A stretch of DNA of 55,644 nt from MGBC114844 sp910585855 (GTDB lineage Bacteria; Bacillota; Clostridia; Lachnospirales; Lachnospiraceae). A program made the translations under genes and the position numbers. Every line of letters starts with the position of its first letter. Positions within the stretch are counted from its first letter, which is position 1. The stretch lies in the NCBI GenBank assembly GCA_965646165.1, contig CBFFYP010000020.1, forward strand, positions 1 to 55,644. The letters are read 5' to 3'. The notes beneath the pieces were generated by a model. It did not search any database, had not been told where the DNA came from, and saw nothing but the letters and a program-made list of their open reading frames with translations. Below, one piece after another: positions 18,680 to 27,200 of this stretch.

Positions 18680-19811
18680 CTATTCATTAAATTCTTTTAT
18701 TACTCTTTTTATTGTAACGTCCCATGTAAAATGACTTTTTACTCGAATTTGAACTCTTTCACCCATTTGCCTTATCTTTTCTGGATTCTTTAATAACTTT
18801 TCTAATTCTTCTTTTATCTCTGAAATAGAATTTTCTTTCATTAAAATTCCATAAGAAGAATCACATATCAATTCCTCTGTTCCTCCTGCACAAGTAGTAA
18901 TAATACAACAGCCGCACATTGCTGCCTCTAATGTTGCAGTAGGAAATCCTTCTGGATAATCAGTAGGCAACACATAAATATCGGTTTCACTTAATAGCTG
19001 AATTACCTTTTTATGTTCTACTGCTCCTAACCAAATCACATCAGGATAACTCTGTTTTAATTCCAAATACAATTCTCCATCCCCTGCTACAATCAAACAA
19101 ACTTTTGTTTTATCTAATATTTCAAATGCTTTACAAAGTTTGCGAATCCCTTTTTCTTCTATCAATCTTCCAACAAAAGAAACAAGAATTTTTTCTTTTC
19201 CTATTTGCAATTTTTTTCTATAATAAGGATTTCCTTCTTTTAGTTCTTCTAAATCCACAGCATTGTAAAAAACTCCTTTTGCTTTTACTTTAAAATGTTC
19301 TAACCATTTATTACATGCTAAAGAAACACCATAAAAATCTGAAACATATTTTTTTATTCCTATCATTAATACATGCTCATATATTTTACCGATTTGATTC
19401 AGCCACACAGAATTTAAATTCATATGTGCTGTTCCATGTTCTAATAAAATTACCTTCTTTGCTTTTTTACCCCCCCCCGAAAAAATAAGCCCCCCAATAA
19501 GATAACATATATAGATGTGTATTGATAATGATTCCATCCAGTTGTTCTTGTTCTATCTCTTTGATTTTACTTTTACACTCCTTATTCCACTTTAAAACAG
19601 GCATCCTTCCCTTCATAAATAAAAAGGATGGCAGACGATAAATAATCATTCCTTCCCATACTTCTTTCTCAGATAAATTTTCCATTAATGAAGTAATAAT
19701 AATTACTTTCTTTCCTGCCTTCAGCAAACCTTTTGCTAAATTATAAGTATATCTTTCTACACCTCCTAAATACGGCAAAAAATGTACCGTAACAATTCCT
19801 ATTTTATTTAT
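18680..19811 (-). pseudogene. GT4 glycosyltransferase, out of frame at a G9 tract and with an ATA at the expected start
   Basis: The N-terminal part reads GIVTVHFLPYLGGVERYTYN (the GGVE GT4 motif) to SYWGAYFF, then meets nine G (19470-19478) and a stop. The C-terminal part (KKAKKVILLEHGTAHMNLNS ... EGFPTATLEAAMCGCCIITT, the donor-binding E-x7-E motif, ... to FNE) is open in a second frame. Eight Gs (or five) would fuse them into a normal ~375-residue enzyme. Upstream, GGAGG stands 5 bp before ATA-AAT-AAA-ATA, where family members would have ATG (M-N-K-I-G-I-V). Either the start codon has mutated to ATA or a TTG further in (near 19778) is used. A second run, G6, lies at 19490-19495. Confidence 0.82.
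19470..19478. repeat. Homopolymeric G9 tract (phase-variation candidate)
   Basis: Nine consecutive C on the plus strand (G9 in the coding sense) at the frame break of the GT4 gene. This is the longest G tract seen in the window. G8 would put the gene in frame. Confidence 0.9.
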
Positions 19812-19820
19812 AATATCCTC

Positions 19821-19955
19821 CTATTTTTCTAATTCACAGATTCTTTTTTCCAACATGACATTATTTTGGGCTAAATTTTGAATTCTTTCTGTCTGTTTTG
19901 AAACAATCGCTGTTAATGACATTAAAATCAATAAAATATATTTTAATGCCAACAT
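19821..19955 (-). pseudogene. C-terminal remnant of a DUF2304 protein
   Basis: A 44-codon frame, MLALKYILLILMSLTAIVSK then a heptad-like tail ending in ELEK, resembles the last membrane helix plus coiled-coil tail of DUF2304 proteins such as the one at 20648-21019. It begins 3 bp from the terminal repeat of an insertion-element remnant, so the N-terminal part was probably lost by insertion and deletion. It might be made as a small membrane peptide, but a remnant is more likely. Confidence 0.55.
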
Positions 19956-19958
19956 TCA

Positions 19959-20097
19959 CCATTTTACAACTTTATAAATGATATCCCCGTTACTGAATCA
20001 ACTGTTTTAAGGCATTCATTATCGTATTTAATTTTATATGGGTTTCGATATTTTCTACGAAAATGGCATAAAATATCTGCTCTCGGATTTGTCCGCC
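19959..20097 (-). mobile_element. Insertion-element remnant (one end)
   Basis: About 139 bp match, in inverted orientation, the element at 21877-22095 with few differences (shared tokens AAAATATCGAAACCCATATA, GCGGACAAATCCGAGAGC, AATACGATAATGAATGCCTT). The terminal repeat CCATTTTACAACTTT is at 19959-19973; the other end is missing. It separates the DUF2304 remnant from the gmd remnant, and the missing end implies a deletion at this junction. Confidence 0.75.
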
Positions 20098-20232
20098 ACA
20101 AGACTTATTGAATCTGTCAAATCTCCATAATGTAAATAAAAATTTTACTTCATACCCTTTTTCTAAAAGAAATTCTGAAAGAAAAGAACCATCCTGTCCA
20201 GCAATACCTGTTATTAATGCTGTTTTCTTCAT
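20098..20232 (-). pseudogene. GDP-mannose 4,6-dehydratase remnant
   Basis: The first ~29 codons (MKKTALITGIAGQDGSFLSE, with the GxxGxxG motif, then FLLEKGYEVK) are clearly Gmd. The next matching segment, HYGDLTDSISL, lies in another frame, so about 25-30 codons between them have been deleted with a frameshift. The gene is then cut off by the insertion-element remnant. It is distinct from the intact gmd at 35334. It suggests an older or competing GDP-sugar pathway once sat in this half of the locus. Confidence 0.8.
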
Positions 20233-20285
20233 TTTATTATATCCTTTCGCAAATTCTTTATCTTTTACCTTTTTTATTCCTTTTC

Positions 20286-20630
20286 CTATTTTATATTAGT
20301 AAGAATCACTCCTGTTATAATCAATCCGCTACCTACTAAAGACAATAAAGTAACTTTTTCATGCAAAAGAAAAATAGCAATAATCAAAATTGAAACATTT
20401 ACAACTCCTCCTAAAACTGGAATAATATAACTTAAATCAAATTTTGTTATTACAACTGTATATAATAAAAAACTTATCATATAACATCCATATCCTATCA
20501 AAGACGGAACAGTAAATCGAATTCCCAATATTTCAAAAAGTATTTTCGTTCCTTCCCTGCTTCCTAACTTCATAAATGTTAATCCAGATATGGAAAACAA
20601 AAGATATACTACACACAAAACATATTTCAT
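20286..20630 (-). CDS. Small EamA/SMR-type membrane transporter
   Basis: This 114-residue protein has four membrane helices (YVLCVVYLLFSISGLTFMKL, YGCYMISFLLYTVVITKF, YIIPVLGGVVNVSILIIAIF, LSLVGSGLIITGVILT), typical of SMR/EamA half-transporters. It belongs to the GT2 - DUF2304 - small-transporter cassette at 20286-21714, a recurrent trio in glycan loci whose products are thought to make and translocate a lipid-linked sugar. AAAGGA precedes the ATG. Function is inferred from family and context. Confidence 0.8.
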   Translation of the reverse strand: MKYVLCVVYLLFSISGLTFMKLGSREGTKILFEILGIRFTVPSLIGYGCYMISFLLYTVVITKFDLSYIIPVLGGVVNVSILIIAIFLLHEKVTLLSLVGSGLIITGVILTNIK

Positions 20631-20647
20631 CGAAAATTTCCTTTCTG

Positions 20648-21019
20648 TTAAACTTTTTCATCTTCCTCTTTCTGATTTATTTTTTTCTCAATTTCATTTG
20701 TTTTCTTTGCAATCTGCTGTACCAAATTTCGAATCTTATACTCAAGTTGTGATATTTTAATTGACATGGAAAATACCTTAAATAATAAAATAAATATCAT
20801 TGCTAAAAATACAAAATTAACAGGTGAACCAATTCCTAATAAACTTGATATATTATATGCAATTCCCGGAAAAAGACTAATAAATACCAATAAAACAGAA
20901 ATTAAAATCCAAAAAATAGAATCTTCAATCTGCATCTGCGCCTTTCTTATTTTATGTAAGGTATAATAACAAGTTAATAAACATGTTATAATTAAAACTA
21001 TCCTTAGTATTGTTGTCAT
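20648..21019 (-). CDS. DUF2304 family membrane protein
   Basis: This 123-residue protein has three hydrophobic helices (ILRIVLIITCLLTCYYTLHK, IFWILISVLLVFISLFPGIA, FVFLAMIFILLFKVFSMSIK) and a charged coiled-coil tail with a Lys/Glu-rich end. This is the DUF2304 pattern. Its start overlaps the stop of the GT2 gene by 4 bp (ATGA), so the two are translationally coupled and probably act together at the membrane. The exact function is not established. Confidence 0.85.
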   Translation of the reverse strand: MTTILRIVLIITCLLTCYYTLHKIRKAQMQIEDSIFWILISVLLVFISLFPGIAYNISSLLGIGSPVNFVFLAMIFILLFKVFSMSIKISQLEYKIRNLVQQIAKKTNEIEKKINQKEEDEKV

Positions 21020-21714
21020 GTTAGCTTCTCCCTTTTTCTAAACATCTGAATAAATATAATAGACATACACATTTGTAACATATATTGAATCGAACGTTTT
21101 AAATTTAAATAGCTTTCTCCTGCCTCTCGTTCCTTCATCTCTACCTGTACTTCCTCAATTTTACTGCCACAACGAACTAAATAAGAAATTGTATCTGGTT
21201 CTGGTCCATAATTCATAGTATAGGCAAACTTTTTTATCATTTCCCGATTAAATAATCGCATCCCAGAAGTTGGATCTGTAATTTTCTTCTTCGTAGTAAC
21301 ATAAATAATGGTTTGAAGAAAATTACTTCCTATCATTCGCAGATTCTTTGGCTTCTTTTGTTCCAAAAATCTTGATCCAATTACAATATCTGCTTTTTCC
21401 ATCTTCATTTTCTCTAACATTTTTTCAATGTATTGCGGCTGATGTTGTCCATCCCCATCAAACTGCAACGCATAACTATATCCATGTTCATAAGCATATT
21501 GAAATCCTGTCTGAATTCCACCTGCAAGTCCTAAATTAATGGGTAAATCCAGCAGATTATATCGATTTTTTTTGCATATCATACCAGTAGAATCTTTTGA
21601 ACCATCATTTACTACAATATAGTCATACTGAGAATAATGATTGATTAGATTATCTACTACTTTTTCAATATTTTTTTCTTCATTATAAGCCGGTATAATT
21701 ATTAATGTTTTCAT
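21016..21714 (-). CDS. Glycosyltransferase family 2, polyprenol-phosphate sugar synthase-like
   Basis: This 232-residue GT-A enzyme carries LIIIPAYNEEKNIEKVVDNL at the N-terminus, the VNDGSKDST nucleotide site, the QFDGDGQHQP metal site (DXD) and GSRF. The length and motifs resemble dolichyl/polyprenyl-phosphate mannosyl- or glucosyltransferases. It lacks C-terminal membrane spans of its own, consistent with the coupled DUF2304 protein acting as membrane partner. It probably makes a polyprenyl-phosphate sugar that the 699-residue membrane protein at 22103 could use as donor; this link is inference. Confidence 0.88.
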   Translation of the reverse strand: MKTLIIIPAYNEEKNIEKVVDNLINHYSQYDYIVVNDGSKDSTGMICKKNRYNLLDLPINLGLAGGIQTGFQYAYEHGYSYALQFDGDGQHQPQYIEKMLEKMKMEKADIVIGSRFLEQKKPKNLRMIGSNFLQTIIYVTTKKKITDPTSGMRLFNREMIKKFAYTMNYGPEPDTISYLVRCGSKIEEVQVEMKEREAGESYLNLKRSIQYMLQMCMSIIFIQMFRKREKLT

Positions 21715-21772
21715 CTTTTCTGTATCCTCCTTTTTTCATTATAGATTCTATCAATTTCAATTATATAATGGT

Positions 21773-21876
21773 TTATAAAAATACATATGCATTGATAACA
21801 ACCGTTAATAATGCAATCCATCCAATCAAGCTTATTCCTCCATACAATAATAAATTTTGTTTTTCTTTACTTAACA
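21773..21876 (-). pseudogene. C-terminal remnant of a membrane protein
   Basis: The last ~33 codons of a frame (KEKQNLLLYGGISLIGWIAL then a short tail) form a single hydrophobic helix that runs straight out of the insertion-element remnant at 21877. There is no own start or ribosome binding site. It is the tail of a gene otherwise removed by insertion or deletion; the family is unknown. Confidence 0.45.
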
Positions 21877-22095
21877 CCACTTTACAACTTTTTGAAAAAA
21901 AATAACGCACAAGACACTTTCTGATGTATAATAAGTTTGCAAAAAAACTATACGAAAGTTTGTGCTTAGCGGACAAATCCGAGAGCAAATATTTTATGCC
22001 ATTTTCGTGGAAAATATCGAAACCCATATAAAATCAAATACGATAATGAATGCCTTATCAGCAACGGAGGTATCATTTATAAAGTTGTAAAGTGG
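21877..22095 (+). mobile_element. 219-bp MITE-like element with 15-bp terminal inverted repeats
   Basis: CCACTTTACAACTTT at 21877-21891 and its perfect complement at 22081-22095 bound a non-coding segment. A partial inverted copy lies at 19959-20097. There is no transposase, so it is a deletion derivative or MITE of an unidentified insertion sequence. No clear target duplication was seen. It lies 8 bp from the stop of the membrane glycosyltransferase gene. Confidence 0.7.
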
Positions 22096-22102
22096 TATTT
22101 AT

Positions 22103-24202
22103 CTATTGAACTATTTTATTAATATCAAATAATCGAAACGATAACTCACGTGTATCTTTACTACCATTTTTATAATAATCACTTGGAATATAACTATTTT
22201 TAGTTGAAAATTCAATTAAATATTTACTTTCTCCTGTTTCTTTATATACCTCAATCTCATATCTATTTCTTGAATATGTCGCTATAATTGACTGTGAATA
22301 ACCTGTACCATCTGTTACTATAATTTCCATCTCATCTTCAAAATAGGTATCAACCATAAATTCTATTTTCAAACTTTCTTTTTCCACATTATCAAAAAAT
22401 ATTACTTCACATTTTTTATTCACCCAGTTATCCGAATATCTTCCCTTTATAACTGGCATAGTTGAAAAATCAACTGTTTCTCCATTTCGCTCATATAAAT
22501 AATAATTTGAAATTCCTAGATCAACCTGAGCATATCCATCAAAATTCAATTCTTTTCCAGCTATTATAAACTGAGGATTATTTTCTGTCTGATATAAAAA
22601 TTTTGTTTTAAATCCCTCTAAAACTGCACCTTGCAAACTATTTCGTTCTTCTGTCAAAATCATTTCTTCCTCTGTTATCAAATAATATAAATTTTGTAAA
22701 TACGATTCTAAAAAAAATGTAAAATGATCATTATTTCCAAGTAACAATATCTGATTGTCTTTTCTTTTCCCTATATAATTATTTATTATATTAATTTCTT
22801 CTCTTTTATTATAATTCGCTTCTTTTATAGGATGTAATGTTTGATATCCCAAAATCATATCTCCTAAAAAAAGAACAAGGAAAAACAAAAATAATGCAAC
22901 TTTAAATAGAATCATTTTCTTTATAAATAATAAATAGAATAGGAAAGCAATAAAAATAATAAATAATACAATCACAGTTGTTTTTAACATATCACTATCC
23001 ATATAACGAAATATATCCGCAATAGGACAATCAATTTTACTGCCCATGGTAGGAATACTATTTACTGTTTTTAATAAAGTAATAAACAAACACAACAATA
23101 AAATTAGTTTTAAATTTACCTCTATTTTATCTCTTACTAAAAGAAAACAAATCATAACCGGAATAATTAAAAAGAAATAATAACGATAATGAATCCTTAT
23201 TGTCAAACTATCATAATTTTCTGAAAGAGTAATTACTTTACTGATTACACCGATATAAGATAAAAATAAAAATCCTGTAAGTTTTAGTATATTTTTTAAC
23301 TTTTCGTCCAATTTTTCAAACAAACTAACTAATACAATTATAGGAAAGACTCCCCAAAAGGTAATAGTTGCAACAATATATACTACTATAGGATATATCA
23401 TTCTTATTAAGTCTTTTATTTTTAATTTTAAAATACTGTCAAATATGCTGGATGACTTTGAAATAATATTTGCATCATATGTATAAAAATTAATAATTTT
23501 TCGATATCCAATCCAAAATATCAAAAAAACAAATATATAAACAAAAAGTGCCTTTAAGATTTTTACACTATTGTTTTTTATAATAAATTCTAATATAAAA
23601 AATAATACTGTACCACAAAAAAATGCTAATGCAAAATCCTTTACTAAACATAATAAAAAAGCAAATATTGCCAACCCTGCTACCTTTTTGTTCTTTTCTA
23701 TATCCTCTATTACATACAAAAATATTACAAAATACCAAATAGCCATAGGATACATTAAATTTTCTTGTACAATAGAACACGTATATGTCATTTCTGGAAT
23801 TAAAACAGAAAAACAAGACATTCCATAACTATAATTTTTTGAAAGCCCTGCTTTTCTCGCAAACAGATAAACTGGAAAAATAGTTGTTGACATAAGAATC
23901 GCATTTATTACTAATGCAATATGATATGCATTTTCTGTATTATCTACAATATTCGCAAAAGATATAAAAAACGAATATAAAATATCATATCTTGCTACCA
24001 TAACCCCCCGAAATGCAATTCCTTTTCCACTTATTAATGATTTTGCAATATTCCAATGTAAAACTTCATCAAAAAAAACTGAAAACTCTGCATTTTTCAA
24101 TCCCAAAATTGATCGAAATACACTGCTTAAAATAAAAATTGAAAATAAGATAGTTCCCTGTTTCAGCACAGACTTCTTAATATTTAAACTAACCTTATTC
24201 AT
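22103..24202 (-). CDS. Large polytopic membrane protein, GT39/ArnT-like glycosyltransferase
   Basis: This 699-residue protein has about 11-13 hydrophobic segments in residues 15-440, followed by a ~220-residue extracytoplasmic C-terminal domain. This is the layout of GT-C enzymes that use polyprenyl-phosphate sugars. An acidic pair (EFSVFFDEVLHWNIAKSLIS) in the first extracytoplasmic loop fits the catalytic Asp/Glu of that fold. It lacks close motifs I can name, so the GT-C call rests on topology and the acidic loop. It is the third gene after GT/MT and GT4 enzymes, and the GT2-DUF2304 pair downstream could provide its lipid-linked donor. A G6 run at 24004-24009 is in frame. Confidence 0.65.
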   Translation of the reverse strand: MNKVSLNIKKSVLKQGTILFSIFILSSVFRSILGLKNAEFSVFFDEVLHWNIAKSLISGKGIAFRGVMVARYDILYSFFISFANIVDNTENAYHIALVINAILMSTTIFPVYLFARKAGLSKNYSYGMSCFSVLIPEMTYTCSIVQENLMYPMAIWYFVIFLYVIEDIEKNKKVAGLAIFAFLLCLVKDFALAFFCGTVLFFILEFIIKNNSVKILKALFVYIFVFLIFWIGYRKIINFYTYDANIISKSSSIFDSILKLKIKDLIRMIYPIVVYIVATITFWGVFPIIVLVSLFEKLDEKLKNILKLTGFLFLSYIGVISKVITLSENYDSLTIRIHYRYYFFLIIPVMICFLLVRDKIEVNLKLILLLCLFITLLKTVNSIPTMGSKIDCPIADIFRYMDSDMLKTTVIVLFIIFIAFLFYLLFIKKMILFKVALFLFFLVLFLGDMILGYQTLHPIKEANYNKREEINIINNYIGKRKDNQILLLGNNDHFTFFLESYLQNLYYLITEEEMILTEERNSLQGAVLEGFKTKFLYQTENNPQFIIAGKELNFDGYAQVDLGISNYYLYERNGETVDFSTMPVIKGRYSDNWVNKKCEVIFFDNVEKESLKIEFMVDTYFEDEMEIIVTDGTGYSQSIIATYSRNRYEIEVYKETGESKYLIEFSTKNSYIPSDYYKNGSKDTRELSFRLFDINKIVQ

Positions 24203-24226
24203 CCTTCTCTCATTAAAAATTTGTAA

Positions 24227-26650
24227 TCAAATAATATTCACCATAATCTGAACCGTTTCCACCATATCCTGTTCTTCTAATACAACCTTTAAATTAAAAT
24301 ATCCCTTTTCCTTAAAGTCAGGTGCTTTCACCGGCAGAGAAAATTCTAACTGTTCTAAATCTATCTCTACTTCATCTGCACCGGTTATATTTTCATTTTC
24401 TTCGGAAGAAAACCAATATGACACAATAATATTTTTTGCCCCAAGCCAGTCTACAATTTCCGAATCCACTGTAAATGGAACTCTTGTCCAGCAGGAGTTT
24501 TTAAACTGCAAATATACAGGGGTATGAATTACAATATTGTTATTTATTCCGCATATCACTACAAAAGAAGGGATTTCCCTATACTGCATCCAATACCCTT
24601 CACAATACGATCGATAAATTTCTCTTGCCTCCATCTGTTCTTGGATTTCTTTGGAATAAATCACAACTTTCTGTAGATTTTCCTCTTCCGTCTTTTCTCC
24701 ATACTGTTTGGAAAAACCTTCAAAAATTCCTCCCTCTTCATATAAACTTCCATAAAAATTTTCAAATAAATATTTTTCTGGCTGAACATATAAATTCCAA
24801 TCACTTTTCGATCCCGGCCATCCTACCGTTGCATATGGCACTGGCAAAAATAAATCTGGATAATGAGAGATACCATAATTAAAATAAATTGACCAGTCGC
24901 ATAGTCCCTTCCCTGCAATCTTTGGATAATCTGCTAAAAGCTGACAAAAAATCTTTTTATCTATTACCTGCATCTGATGGGAAGCATACATAAGTGTAGG
25001 ATAATTATGTGCCGATAAAAACTCCTGACTTCTTTTCATTGAAGTATCAAACGAAGTAGGATTCCCATATGTTCCCTGCCATTCTTTTAAGTCATAGCAA
25101 TAATAAGCAAGATACTTTCCATCTCTTATAAAGTGTTCCTGTACAATCCTTTTTAATGGACGATAGTCATCATCTGTCATAAGAAAAACATCATCTACCA
25201 AAGCATTGGCTACAATTCTGCATCTTAGAAAAAAATTCCGCATAGTATGATCTTTTGGCAATGGATCTCCTTCTAAAAGTTCACTGTCTGTCAAAAAATT
25301 TAACTGTATTCTCCCCTGATAATATCTTTTTAACTCACTTACATTTTTATCTGGACAACAAACCAACAGTTCTGTAATAAACGGCATAAATGCTTCAATA
25401 TAAGGAAGGGTTGCTAAAAGATCATCATTTCTAGCTGTTAGTACTACCATTTGTTTTATCTTTACTTCTTTGGAAACCCGCTCTTTTCTCTTTCCCACCG
25501 AAACAAGCACCTCTGTCATATCCTTTGCTACTTTATCCCAAGTAACCGGTACAAATTTCTTCAATGCTTCTTTCTTCTTTTGATACCGCTTAGGATCTTC
25601 CAACAAATCTTTTACACAGCGGATAAAATCCTCTTTTTCATAAGGATTAAAATAATCGGCATATTCTCCCGCTACCTCATGAAGCACCTCAATATCCGAT
25701 GCCGCTACCGGTGTACCTCTTTCAAAGGCTTCTATCATCGGCAGACCAAACCCTTCATTAAAGGTCGGAAATGCTACTAAAAAAGCATGTTTATATAAAT
25801 AATCCACTGTAGCATCATCCGGTTTTCGAATAAAAAACAGCTTTTGATTTAACCACTTATGATTGCGCAGCCGCCTTTCAAATTCTTTCATATTCCAGCC
25901 CATTCTGCCTGCAAAAACAACGGTTATTCCCAAATCTGCCAACCCGTCCTCCAAAGCATCCACCAATAAACTATGATTTTTTCGTGGTTCAATCGTACCA
26001 ACCATTAAAATATATTTTCCCTGCGCAATCCGTTTTACCGTTCGATCGATTCTGTTTTCTAACTTAAAAACCGTCTTTTTCTTTGTAAAATCACTTCCCA
26101 GCGGAATTACTACTATTCTTTTTCGTTCTATCCCAAGCCGATCGGTCATTTCATTTATTGCCTTAGAAGTCGCATTGGCAGAAGTAATAATCAAATCCGC
26201 ATACTGAAGATTTGCCCCCAGATATACCATAAAATTCATCGTTGTAGTTTCATGGCAAAACTGCGGATGTGTAATCGGAATAATATCATAAATTAAAGTC
26301 ACTATTTTAACCCCTTTTTGTTTTAAAATAGGAAACAAATAACTTCTCTTTAATCGGCTGTTCCATACACTATCCAAATCAAAAAAGACCGATCCTGCCG
26401 GAATTTCATCATAAGAAATACATGCTGCGGTTAAAATTCCCTCTTTTTCCTCACTGTGAGAAACAAAATATTCATAAAACTTTTGATTATTTACCAGCTG
26501 AAAACTATTATTTTGATAAGAATATACCATCAGATACAATTCCAATTCCTTATTATCCAGCATCCGCATCAGTATTTCCCTTACTACCCGCTGAATCCCT
26601 GTAATAAAATCTACTTTTATCAAATTTGAAACATCTATATATAATTTCAT
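24227..26650 (-). CDS. Two-domain glycosyltransferase (GT4 plus second GT-like domain)
   Basis: This 807-residue protein has residues 1-390 as a complete GT4 (SNLIKVDFITGIQRVVREIL at the N-terminus; VGTIEPRKNHSLLVDAL and FPTFNEGFGLPMIEAFERGT as the donor-binding half). Residues 400-660 form another transferase-like domain (KQMVVLTARNDDLLATLPYI, FLMTDDDYRPLKRIVQEHF with a DDD metal site, SHQMQVIDKKIFCQ), and an all-beta tail follows. One polypeptide may add two successive residues of the repeat unit. The C-terminal family is not one I can name with certainty. It follows the DUF4214-like gene and is intact. Confidence 0.8.
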   Translation of the reverse strand: MKLYIDVSNLIKVDFITGIQRVVREILMRMLDNKELELYLMVYSYQNNSFQLVNNQKFYEYFVSHSEEKEGILTAACISYDEIPAGSVFFDLDSVWNSRLKRSYLFPILKQKGVKIVTLIYDIIPITHPQFCHETTTMNFMVYLGANLQYADLIITSANATSKAINEMTDRLGIERKRIVVIPLGSDFTKKKTVFKLENRIDRTVKRIAQGKYILMVGTIEPRKNHSLLVDALEDGLADLGITVVFAGRMGWNMKEFERRLRNHKWLNQKLFFIRKPDDATVDYLYKHAFLVAFPTFNEGFGLPMIEAFERGTPVAASDIEVLHEVAGEYADYFNPYEKEDFIRCVKDLLEDPKRYQKKKEALKKFVPVTWDKVAKDMTEVLVSVGKRKERVSKEVKIKQMVVLTARNDDLLATLPYIEAFMPFITELLVCCPDKNVSELKRYYQGRIQLNFLTDSELLEGDPLPKDHTMRNFFLRCRIVANALVDDVFLMTDDDYRPLKRIVQEHFIRDGKYLAYYCYDLKEWQGTYGNPTSFDTSMKRSQEFLSAHNYPTLMYASHQMQVIDKKIFCQLLADYPKIAGKGLCDWSIYFNYGISHYPDLFLPVPYATVGWPGSKSDWNLYVQPEKYLFENFYGSLYEEGGIFEGFSKQYGEKTEEENLQKVVIYSKEIQEQMEAREIYRSYCEGYWMQYREIPSFVVICGINNNIVIHTPVYLQFKNSCWTRVPFTVDSEIVDWLGAKNIIVSYWFSSEENENITGADEVEIDLEQLEFSLPVKAPDFKEKGYFNLKVVLEEQDMVETVQIMVNII

Positions 26651-26686
26651 CCTCTCGCTATCCCTCTTTTCGTTTCTTCCGTATCC

Positions 26687-27181
26687 TTATTTATCTATCC
26701 CCAAAATCCTGCGTTCTAACTTTCTAAGAAACTTTGGCTGCTTTCGATAAACCCGCAGCAGCTTCTCGGGTACATTCAGTCCGCCGGAAGCCTGCTGTAC
26801 CCGATTCAAACTTCCGCCAAATATATTTTTCTGAGAATAAATATGATTGTAAACTTTTACATAATTTCTGCTATACTCCTCCGAATTGATCAAAGATACC
26901 ATTAACTGCCTTTGAAATTCCTGTTTTGGAAGAGAAAATTTTTTCTGCCAGTTTAAAAAAGCTCCTTCATCACAAAATCTCTTTAAACAGGCAAGATAGC
27001 CCTTTTCTAAAAAAACTGCATTTTCTTTTTCTTTTGAAATCTGAAAAATGTCCGCTTTCCAAGGAGAATCCGCTGCCATAAATAAAAATGCTTCCTTTGG
27101 CAAATGAAACTCTTCTCCTGCCTCTTCCATATTTTGTGTTGTAATATCAAATACAGCAGAATATAGATCCAAATCTTTCAT
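26687..27181 (-). CDS. DUF4214-like protein of the glycan locus
   Basis: This 164-residue protein contains CLKRFCDEGAFLNWQKKF and QRQLMVSLINSEEYSRNY, the layout of DUF4214 repeats (Y-x-x-L-x-R...GxxxW...F...SxEY) often joined to or beside glycosyltransferases. The C-terminus is basic (KQPKFLRKLERRILG), possibly membrane-associating. It lies 19 bp after the GT/methyltransferase gene and 36 bp before the two-domain GT. A helper or adaptor role for these large enzymes is plausible but unproven. Confidence 0.55.
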   Translation of the reverse strand: MKDLDLYSAVFDITTQNMEEAGEEFHLPKEAFLFMAADSPWKADIFQISKEKENAVFLEKGYLACLKRFCDEGAFLNWQKKFSLPKQEFQRQLMVSLINSEEYSRNYVKVYNHIYSQKNIFGGSLNRVQQASGGLNVPEKLLRVYRKQPKFLRKLERRILGIDK

Positions 27182-27200
27182 TTTTTCTTTCTATTCCTTT

